A DNA stretch of 64,000 bases, taken from the NCBI GenBank assembly GCA_036571765.1, contig BROE01000007.1:1159404-1223403 (forward strand), written 5' to 3'. The stretch's first letter is position 1. Each line of letters opens with the position of its first letter. Below the pieces are notes generated by a model that was given only the letters and a program-made list of their open reading frames with translations, made no database searches and was not told where the DNA came from. Made by a program: the position numbers and the translations under genes. Source of the stretch: Plecoglossus altivelis. Its lineage: Eukaryota > Chordata > Actinopteri > Osmeriformes > Plecoglossidae. Positions 44,522 to 56,500 of the stretch are shown here, piece by piece.

Positions 44522-47500
44522 GTATGTACTTTTTAACATATTCCACAAACTATTCAACTATTGAAATTCAAATCATATGTGCTTGGTCTGATGGCTGGTC
44601 TTAATCTTATTTGATACGTTAAATATATCCATATCAAGGATGGCAAACTGGGTTATTGTGAATCAAAAAATCTTGATATTAGTTATTTTTAGAGCATCAT
44701 TCACGAAGTTGTTAAAAATCATTTACGATGATGGCAGGCAGCAACCCTGTCCATGGTACTGAATCCAGTCTTTTCTATTTCACTGTAGCCAATTGACCGC
44801 AAGGGACATATCTGCAACGTAATTAGACAGACAGAATAACAGCACGTCCCTGCCTAAGATGAGAAATACAATAAGAATTTCAAAATGTTCTAGTAAGTAC
44901 CCCCATGTGATTTAATCATAATAATGATCGGCTATCACACAATGATCACAAATTCATTGCCACTATAGGTATTAAGGAAACATTGTCACTTACAACCCGA
45001 AATGTATTAAACTGAGTTCTCCTAGCCTCAACAACCCTTAAATCTTCAATTCCAATCTTGATTGATCCTGCAGACTTCAACATTTCCTGCTCACCTTGGC
45101 TCAATAGAGAAAAATGTTAATGTCCCAAAGGGCTCGGTGAAATGAAAAGGAAAACATTTTAAAGACATTTTAAAGACATTTTATTAAATCTGGTTCTGAT
45201 AATTTCAGTGTTAAAGAGAACTTCAAGAGTAAAATTAGATTCTTGACTAATGAGTACAGGCCTGTGGATGTTTTGTCTTCTTGTAATACAGGAAGGGGAA
45301 TGTTTCAATGAATGTAACCATATACCTATGATGCAGGAACTTCCCAAGGTGCCTGTTCCACCTTTGAGTCAAACACTGGACAAGTATCTGAAGTGTGTTC
45401 AACACCTTGTTGATGAGGAACAATTTCACAAGACAAAAGCCATAGTGGAGAGGTTTAGGGCTGCTGGAGGCATGGGAGAGCTACTCCAGAGAAAACTTCT
45501 GGAGAGGAGAGACAAGACTGAAAACTGGGTAAATTCATTATTCAGTCCAGCAACTGTGATTGTAGTGGAGTGTCTTGAGTATCTTGTTCTAGCAACAGAA
45601 ATGGTATTTCCTTTTTTAAATGACCAAGTGTATGGCTGATCTAGTGTGTGACCCATTCCCTAAATAAAGTAAAAAGAACTAAAGTTGTAGCTAAAACTTG
45701 TAACGTTAATTCGACTGTTGAAATAGTTGAATTCAGGGTTTTTTCTTCCCTCTTCGTGCCTCAGGTTTCAGACTACTGGCTTGAGGATATGTATTTGAAA
45801 AACAGATTACCCCTTCCAGTGAACTCCAGTCCTGTCATAGTGTTCCCAAAACAAACATTTAGAGATCTCAAAGACTCCTTAAGGTATGTACTTGTCTATA
45901 GTAGATAGCACAAAATAGTTAAGGTAAATGCTCTGTAGTTGCTGAAGGTTTACGCTCTGGCCACTATAAATTAAGACTGGTTCAGATTTACAGACAAGGT
46001 TGTGGCACTATTAGCCTTCTGCATAATTTCTTATCTAAATATTAACCTCTTTATTAAATGCAAAATAAGTTTACAAAATACCAAACCTACTCAGCCCCTA
46101 TAAGTCACTATTAGCTTTTGTCAGCCTCAGCATACTTGAACGCTTACAGAGCAGCTAAGGTTAGCTGGTAACACACTGATAAAGCTTGATATTAGATCGG
46201 GAGTGACAGGACCAAGTTCTCCACGATGCCTGTGGTTTCCTCCATTCAGGGTTCTGGTCTAGCCCCCTGGTCTTTTATCCATTGATCTGGAAATGGTATC
46301 AAGGGATGAACATAAAGCAACAACTAGACAAATGACATAAAGCACCAGGCCTGCGAATGGCTCTGTACTTCTATCTAAGCACACTGCCAACTCTCTCTTT
46401 ATCTCTCACTAACACATATTAATATACTACAGATTTGATTACAAGACCTCCATTAAAAGATGAGAAGTTTGTTATGGCGTCAGTCCATTTCCAGGACCTT
46501 CATGACTGTATAAACAAGTACCAGAAGTTGGTGCGTTCATACACAGTGAATTAGAAATATGGATGGATAAAATACACAGGAACAGGTACAAAAGGAAACA
46601 AATATTTTTTACACAAAATCAGCAGATGGATTATAACTTTAAAGCACTGTATAATATATGCATACTAATTATGGTACATATAGATACAAATCTGTATATG
46701 AGGTAAGGTGGTTAAATATTTGAAGAATGTTACTATATTGTCTTAACAGATACAGTATTGCCTCATTGTATTGGCACATATCTTCTTCTTTTAATACAAA
46801 AAAATGCTTATAGGATTTTTTTTTTGGTCTTAGATTTTCTGCTCGTCTCATCACAGGAGTACTGGAGTATAAGACCCTTATTGATGAGTAAGTGTCTTAG
46901 CATACAAAAGCCCTCCATCCACTAAACATAAAATATGATCAAACTATTTGCTGTTGATACGTAACCTACAATTTCAGAGCATTAATCCCCCATTTAAAGA
47001 ATTGTTTGTTTGGCTTGCAGACGTGCACTACCGGTCGACTATGCCAGTGGGAAGTTAGCAGGGATACCTCTGTGTATGGAGCAGCACTACCGTCTCTTCA
47101 CATCGTACCGCCTGCCCGGCTTCAAGACAGACACGCTGGTTGTCCAAAAGAACCCACCCCTCTGTACGCAACAGCACATCACTGTGACCTACAAGAGCCA
47201 GGTCCGGGCACACATTATTCTGACACCATCATTTTAGCACAAATCAAAAATCATAGACATAACTCTTGATCAATAGAGGTATCACCCTTTGCTACCTCCC
47301 ACCTACTGCTTCCATGTCTATTCTAAAACAACAAATTAAAGAAATTAGCACTATAATGCTAAGCAAGGCCAGAAGGTTTCACTATTTAAAAAAGATTATG
47401 AACTACATAACTCACTTATGATGGAATATCATGAAAAAGCTGAGTGGGAGGTGGCCTTCTCTGCAACTTCATGGTTCGGTGCATGCAATCAAATGAAGAA

Positions 47501-50500
47501 TACATCTTTATATGTTGTTTAATGAGATGATTTAACTACTGTGTCAGCATTGCCACTCAACTTCATCATTTGACTGCATCTGCACTGAAATAAAGATATG
47601 TAAATTGGCTATGCAAAAGTGTATCAAACAAAATGTAAAACAGGGGCACTCATTGGACTTAATATCAAATATCTCCAAAGTCCCTAATGGAAAATGTTAG
47701 CCGTTTACACATGTAATATAGGCTTTTGTGAATAAATGTTTAGACTGTGCCACTAAAGTAACTAGTGCACAGTGCCCATGATAAAATCTGTGGCACACAC
47801 ACACAGAAACAGATTCCTGGAATTACAGGTCACAATGCCCACGATGATGTCAGTGACATACACGGATGTCTGGAAATATAAATAGTGCTGTGCCTGTGAT
47901 GCAGCTAGCAATTACATTTCTTTTTGGTAGCTTTGGTACGTATATTTTTCAGGTCACAAATTCTGTCATAACTGAAGTACTTGTTCAATCTCATCAACTC
48001 TAGTCACAACAAATTGCCAATGCTCTAGTACAATTATGCAATTGACTATTTAGCCTTCTTATGTCTGCTGTTTTCTATATGATCAATTCCTTATGTTATG
48101 TTGATCAATGTGTATTATGCCCTACTGATTCTCTGTTAATTGTGTTAGCACCACTAACATGTAAACATTTAATTCACAACAGAAGTCTTTACATGCCTGG
48201 TTTAGACAGTTGCCATGATTGCAGGCCTAATTAACCATACAGCACTCACATGTACAGTTCTGCCTAGGAGGTTTTCGCTATGTTTACAAATAATACAAAA
48301 CTTTTAATATTTGTATTCTTTGCACAATGCAATTCTAAAAATAGTCTTGCTTTTTATGAATTCCATTTGCATAAATAAGATTATTGACTTGGGAAACTGA
48401 ATTCTTACAAACCTTTGTGGATTGCTATATAACCATGCCTCAAATTCAGAAGAAACCAAGGAAGCTAAATTGGTAGGAATAGTGCCTATGTCCGTGATGC
48501 AACATGATAATTATCATGTAGCACGTTATCAACACCCCTCCTTGAACCGCCACCTTAACGTGGTGGAGGGGTTTGAGTGCTTGAATGATCCCAGGAGCTA
48601 TGTTGTTGGGGGCAATAAGCCCCTGGTAGGGTTTCCCATGGCAAACTGGTCCTAGGTGACTAGCCAGACTAAGTGCGGTTCAACAAAAACCCCTATGACG
48701 ACAAAACTAAAGAGAATCGTTACGTCGCCCGGACTGGCGTTACCGGGGCCCCACCCTGGAGCCAGGCCTGGGGTGGGTGCTCGCAGGCCAGCGCCTGGTG
48801 GCCGGGTCTTTGCCCATGGGACCCGGTCGGGTATAGCCCGAAAAGGCGACGTGGGATCACCTTCCTGCAGGCCCACAACCCCCAGGAAGGACCGTAGGGG
48901 GCCGGTGCAGTGTGTTTTGGGCGGCGGTCAGGGGCAGGTGCCTGGACGACCGAGGCCATGCACACGGTCTCTAGCGCTGGGGACTGTCACCTCGCTGGCA
49001 GGAAAGGAGCCCGAGCTTGTGCGGGAGGTAGAGCGTTACCGGCTAGATATAGTCGGCCTCACCTCCAAGCGCAGCCTGGGTTCTGGGTCCATTATCCTCG
49101 AGAGAGGCTGGACTCTACATTTCTCTGGCGTTGCTCGCGGGGAGAGGCGGCGGGCTGGCGTGGGCTTGCTCATAGCCCCGTGGCTCAGCCGCCACGTGTT
49201 GGGGTTTACCCCGGTAGACGAGAGGGTCGTGTCCCTGCGCCTTCAAGCCGGGGACAGGTCTCTCACTGTTGTATCGGTCTATGGGCCGAACAGCAGTGCA
49301 GAGTACCTGGCCTTCTTGGGGTCCCTGGGAGGGGTACTGGATAGTGCACCGACCGGGGACTCCATTGTTCTGCTGGGGGACTTCAACGCCCATGTGGGTA
49401 ACGACAGTGACACCTGGAGAGGTGTGATTGGGAGGAACGGTCCCCCCGATCTGAACCCGAGCGGTGTTTTGTTGTTGGACTTCTGTGCTAGTTACAGTTT
49501 GTCCATAACGAACACCATGTTCGAGCACAAGGGCGTCCATCAGTGCACGTGGCACCAGGGCACCCTAGGCCGAAGGNTCATGGACAGAATTTCTAGGCAC
49601 AGCCAGGGGCCGGAGGGTGTCTGGTTCGGGGGGCACAGGATTTCATCTCTGCTATTCGCAGATGATGTTGTCCTGATGGCTCCATCGGACCGGGACCTAC
49701 AGCATGCACTAGAGCGGTTTGCAGCCGAGTGTGAAGCTGCCGGGATGGGAATCAGCACCTCGAAATCTGAGGCCATGGTTCTCGACCGGAAGAAGGTGGC
49801 TTGCTCCCTCCGGGTGGGTAGGGAGCCCTTGCTTCAAGTGGAGGAGTTCAAGTATCTCGGTGTCTTGTTCACGAGTGAGGGAAGGACGGAACGTGAGATT
49901 GACAGGCGGATCGGTGCAGCGGCCGCAGTGATGCGCTCTCTGTACCGGTCCGTCGTGGCGAAGAAGGAGCTGAGCCGGAAGGCAAAGCTCTCAATTTACC
50001 GGTCTATCTACGTTCCCACTCTCACCTATGGTCATGAACTTTGGGTAATGGCCGAAAGGACTAGATCGTGGATACAAGCGGTCGAAATGAGTTTTCTCCG
50101 CAGGGTGGCTGGGCGCTCCCTTAGAGATAAGGTGAGGAGCTCGGTCACACGGGAGGAGCTCGGAGTAGAGCCGCTGCTCCTCCACGTCGAGAGGAGCCAG
50201 CTGAGGTGGCTCGGGCATCTGTTTCGCCTCCCTCGGGAGGCGTTCCGGGCATGTCCTACCGGGAGGCAGCCCCGCGGAAGACCCAGGACACGCTGGAGGG
50301 ACTATGTCTCTCGGCTGGCCTGGGAACGCCTCGGGATCCCCCCGGAGGAGCTGGAGGTGGTGTGCGTGGAGAAGGAAGTCTGGGCCTCCCTGCTCAGACT
50401 GAGCGGAAGAAAATGGATGGATGGATGGATGTTATCAACAGGTAGTTTTGACGTCACACATTTATTTATGTAACACAATTCTCTTATCTATACCAGGTAT

Positions 50501-53500
50501 TGTTGCTTTTAGCCAGCCATCATTTCACCCATTAAGAGAATCCTTTGAAAGCATCTTATTTACAGGCCTGCAGTCAGCACCTCTAACCTGGTCATATCAG
50601 TTCTAAAAGTGAACTCTATTCTTCATAACATTAGGCTATAGCAGAATTGGGGAATCAATTTTCCTGCATGATAAATTTAGACCGTTGTGGTAAGCCGGTC
50701 CATTAGGCTGAACTTTATTCTGCTGAATATTAGTTTGATTACTTTATAACTAAACAGCAAATTATATTACTTTGAGCTGCAACTGGTAATACATGTTACA
50801 AGAAGGCTATGGAAATGTGCAAAAGTGTAATTTTTCTTCTCATACTTTTAAAACCTTCACAATAATAGTCTACATCAGGTGTATGTTAAATACAAGCAAG
50901 GTAGATATGCAAAGGTTCCACTGAATAAGGCAAGTTCTAGTATTTGTCTGTTTAGTCCCGTAGTGCCGATTCAAATGATAACATATCTTGTTAAAAACTC
51001 TACGTTCTGTATCATTTTTTAACCATAAGTGCACATTTTCAAGGGCTAACTGACAACAACAACTTATTATGTGAGTTCGACATTAGCTGCAGCCGCATGA
51101 AACGAGTGTTGCCGCTTGCGGTCGGGGAGGAGTTGTTAACAGCTCCACAAAGTCAGACATCCCTGCTTCTCATGGTTTGCAAGCGCTGTTTACTTTATCG
51201 CTGATGAACCGGTCGACCGAAGTGGTTGCGGAATGTTTTCGCAATATAACCTGCACGTGCACACCCAATGTACTTAAATTCGTCGTTTTATGTGTTGGAC
51301 TAAGTTAACTCTTTCCGATCTTAAATTTGATAATATAATCAGAACTCAGCTAAAGTTTAGTTAGCTTTAGTTCTGTAAGTGAAGATGCACACTATAGTAC
51401 TTTCTACAACAATACTAGGCTATTACAGTCAGGCAATAAAGGCAACTATTACATTTAGTTTTACTGTTTGGTCCTTATTTGAGTATTGGCAAAACTTAAG
51501 GTGACAGAAAAAATATAAAACGCGTCAAAGTTGTCATGTGTCCGTCTGGCCAATCATGAAATAGCTGTGTCATCATCAGAACATGTGCAGCTGTTCTTGA
51601 GAAAATGCGCTAGACTACACTGCCGGCGGTTCTCGAATCAATCTCACGGTACTTTGATGGATACGTCACGGCGACGTAGCCTTGACGCTATTCACTGCTT
51701 CAAGTCAGCCAATTTAACTTTCGCGGGGCAAGCTGGGTGTGGCCAAAGGGCCATATAATGGCCAAATTTGGGCTATAGGTTACCCAAAAACGTTTTTCAA
51801 ATTGCCAATTGAAAGACTGTTCAGCAACTGACGATGTACGTGGCCAACAGGTGCAAACGCCCTGCACCTTTAAAAAACATGCAAATAGACAAAACACAAG
51901 CAAATTAAAGAAACATCTTCATTAATTTGACAGCGCATATGCAGCATTCAGCGACTGGGCTGCAAATACACACAAGACAACCAAATAAATAAATGTGCAG
52001 CATATATAGAAACTATACAAAAACTAATGCACACAAATCCTGAAAACAAATGCTACTAAAAAATAGACTGCAAACAAAAAACACCGAGCGCCATCATGGA
52101 ACATGCAGTGGGACTGCAACCAGTTCAGAACCAGGGAGACAGACTCCCACCCCTCGCTCCTCAGCTTGAGACAACCACCCCAGTGGATTTAGATGGTATT
52201 TCATTTCCGATGAGGCACCCGACTTGTCCGGTCACCTATTCTATTAACTCAAGTCAACATATCCAAAACTGTCTCCCCCTGAAAAATCTCTCAGATTCTC
52301 GTACCTGGCTCTTACTTCTAGCTTTTTCGTGTACTTTTTTTCCAGATTTTTGCAAAGTTTGCAACCAATCTGAACCAATCTGTTAACAAGCACCCAATTT
52401 ATTTCCTTACATCAAGAAAAGTTGCCTGGAAATGTGCTTCCTGGTACGAACAGGGCACAAGCACAAAAGTGAATCTCAGACACTGATTTACCTGATCTGA
52501 ATGAGCACACGGAGATGCTTCATCAGCATACAGTTGTCTGCTCTGTTGTAGCCAATTTTATAAATGGTTGCAGACAGACATGAAGGTTGTTTATTGAATT
52601 AATTTCCGTTATTTTAAAGGGGATTTAACAACTTCAATGAATGTTAATGAAGCTACAGAAGGTTTTGAAAGAACAAATTGGGATATTTTTAAACCCTCCG
52701 ACCTGGAGGAACACACAGCAGCAAACACTGTACAGAAACTGTCACTGAGCACAAATGCATTTGGGTCTATCCTAAATAGAAGCCCTGGATGACCAAAGAG
52801 GTCCAGCGCCTGCTGCAGGAGAGGATCATGGCCCTCAGGGCGAATGGGAGAAATAATGTGTTGCCAGAGCCAGCTTGAAGAGGGGCCCTTTGCTGGCAGA
52901 GGGGCCTATCCACTTCTTTGCCTGCTTCAAGGTGGAGTTACTGGACACAGCTGCACAACAGCCACCAGCCCGCAGTAGTCCCACATCACTGTGGAGGAGC
53001 ATGAGGTGAGGCGCACACAGAGAGCTATGAACCTGAGGGAGGCTGCTGGACCCGACGGGATAAAGACGTATGCTGAAAGACTGTGCAGACCAGCTGGCTG
53101 GGGTCTTCACCAGGATCTTCAACCAGTCATTTCTCCAGTCTATTATCACATCCTGTCTCAAGTCGTCAACCATTGTCCCCAAGTCCACAACTGGTAGCCT
53201 CAATGACTTCGGACCAGTAGCCCTCACCCTGGTCATCATGAAGTGCTTAGAAAAACATCTTGTCTGTTGTCACATCACTTCATTCTCTCAATACACATTC
53301 CAAGGTCACCAGTTTGCTGACAGTACTAATAGATCCACAGAGGACGCCATCACCACCACTCTCCATACTGCTCCGTCCTACCTGGAGCAATGTGAGGCGG
53401 CTGTTTGAGAACTTTTACACCTTTAACACCATCCTCTCTCACAAACTGGTTTCCAAACTGGAGGGCCTTGGATTAGCCAACTACAGCTGCCTCTGGATCT

Positions 53501-56500
53501 TGGACTTCCTGTCAAACTGTTCCCAGAGGGTTAGAATAGGCTCACACATCTCAACAGCCCTGTGCCTCAACAACGGTTTCTCACAGGGCTGTGTGTTGAA
53601 CCCCCTGCTCTACACAATTGTATCCCCATCTACCCCAGCAACCCTGAAACTGGTTAAAAAACAACAACAACTAATATCCAGCCCCTGTGCATCAGCAAGG
53701 ACTGTGTGGAGAGGGTGGCTGCCTTCAAATTTTGGAGCATTACCATTAGAGAGGACCTGACGTGTAGCACCAACACTACTGCTCATAGAAGGCCCAACAG
53801 AGATTGTACATTCTGAGACTACTTAAGAAGAACAACCTGAGGAAGGAACTGCTGGTGTCCTCTTACCGCTGCTCCACAAAGAGAATTTGCAATAATGTGC
53901 TTGTGCTTGGTTTGCCAGCTGCACAGAGCATGACAGGATGAGCGCTCCAGAAGGTTATCTGTAGCTATAGCTATAGTTATCCCGAATGCTGCTGTAAAGT
54001 CAAGCTCTTAAATGTACAAAGTGCAATGTTTAAATCTTTTTGAATGTGCAATTTTTGGAAGCTGTGTAAGTGCGGAATGTGTTGGATGGGTGTGCATGTC
54101 TTATTTTATGGTCTTATCCTTTTACATTCTCAGCTTATTTTACTTTATTACTTATACTTTATTTATTTTTTTAAATTCTATTCATGCAGTTTTTATTATT
54201 TGGCTACCTTTTTAATTATTTATAAACGGTGTATTTATTTAATGCGCCTAAAAGGATGGCATCCCAATTTCCTTGTACAATGTACACTCACCGGCCACTT
54301 TATTAGGTACACCATGCTAGTAACGGGTTGGACCCCCTTTTGCCTTCAGAACTGCCTCAATTCTTCATGGCATAGATACAACAAGGTGCTGGAAGCATTC
54401 CTCAGAGAGTTTGGTCCATATTGACATGATGGCATCACACAGTTGGCGCAGATTTGTCGGCTGCACATCCATGATGCGAATCTCCCGTTCCACCACATCC
54501 CAAAGATGGTCTATTGGATTGAGATCTGGTGACTGTGGAGGCCATTTGAGTACAGTAAACTCATTGTCATGTTCAAGAAACCAGTCTGAGATGATTCCAG
54601 CTTTATGACATGGCGCATTATCCTGCTGAAAGTAGCCATTAGAAGTTGGGTACATTGTGGTCATAAAGGGATGGACATGGTCAGCAACAATACTCAGGGA
54701 GGCTGTGGCTTTGCAATGATCCTCAATTGGCACCAAGAGTGCCAAGAAAATATTCCCCACACCATTACACCACCACCACCAGCCTGAACCGTTGATACAA
54801 GGCAGGATGGATCCATGCTTTCATGTTGTTGACGCCAAATTCTGACCCTACCATCCGAATGTCGCAGCAGAAATCGAGACTCATCAGACCAGGCAACCTT
54901 TTTCCAATCTTCTATTGTCCAATTTCGATGAGCTTGTGCAAATTGTAGCCTCAGTTTCCTGTTCTTAGCTGAAAGGAGTGGCACCCGGCGTGGTCTTCTG
55001 CTGCTGTAGCCCATCTGCCTCAAAGTTTGACGTACTGTGCGTTCAGAGATGCTCTTCTGCCTACCTTGTTTGTAACGGGTGGTTATTTGAGTCACTGTTG
55101 CCTTTCTATCAGCTCGAACCACTCTGGCCATTCTCCTCTGACATCAACAAGGCATTCATGTCCACACAACGGCTGCTCACTGAGTATTTTCTAATTTTTG
55201 GACCATTCTCTGTAAACCCCAGAGATAGTCGTGCCTGAAAATCCAAGTAGATCAGCAGATTCTGAAATACTCAGACCAGCCCATCTAGCACCAACAACCA
55301 TGCAATGTTCAAAGTCACTCCAATCACCTTTCTTCCCCATACCGATGCTCGGTTTGAACTGCAGGAGATTGTCTTGACCATGTCTACATGCCTAAATGCA
55401 CTGAGTTGCCGCCATGTGTTTGGCTGATTAGAAATTAAGTGTTAATGAGCAGTTGGACGGGTGTACCTAATAAAGTGGCCGGTGAGTGTATATATGAGAA
55501 TAAAGACCATTGAACCTGAATTTTATATATGTAGGGATGAGAAACGTAATTATAGAATATATGTAAAGAAATGTTTTCTATATTTAATTATGATTATTTT
55601 TATATGTGATTATTTTTTTATTATTATTATTAAAATAACTTCGAGACAGCAGGGAAAGAGTCTGTGGCAAGCCATGTCAGACTACAGATACCCAACTGAG
55701 GTGTGAGATGAATATTAGAATTGATAAACTTTATGACCGGTGAACGAGAATGATAACAGAAAAAAACTAAATAACAACGAAGGTACTCTGTTAGCTGAAC
55801 GACGTGGAAACGAGCGTATACTCAGTCTAGCATCAAGAAGGCTGTGCCAACGGGCTGGTACATTGCTGCCACCACCTACCATCACATAATGGAAAGACTC
55901 TGTACCTGCAACTAAGCAGGTGAATTCTTTCGACTCGGCATGAACTGTAAACATCTTTAACAGCTGACAGTGTCTAACAGCATCTTTCAAACTCGCTGGG
56001 GAGTCGGTATCCTCCTGATCACTCAAAATCAACCTACATCTTTCAATAGAATCCTCATCTACCTTTAATGTCCATGGCGGATAAACAATGTCCTGAGGAC
56101 TATTTGCGAGTTGTCTGTTTGACTATATCTTGAAAGCATGCGACCTGTCAAATTTTGANNNNNNNNNNNNNNNNNNNNNNNNNNNNNNNNNNNNNNNNNN
56201 NNNNNNNNNNNNNNNNNNNNNNNNNNNNNNNNNNNNNNNNNNNNNNNNNNNNNNNNNNNNNNNNNNNNNNNNNNNNNNNNNNNNNNNNNNNNNNNNNNNN
56301 NNNNNNNNNNNNNNNNNNNNNNNNNNNNNNNNNNNNNNNNNNNNNNNNNNNNNNNNNNNNNNNNNNNNNNNNNNNNNNNNNNNNNNNNNNNNNNNNNNNN
56401 NNNNNNNNNNNNNNNNNNNNNNNNNNNNNNNNNNNNNNNNNNNNNNNNNNNNNNNNNNNNNNNNNNNNNNNNNNNNNNNNNNNNNNNNNNNNNNNNNNNN

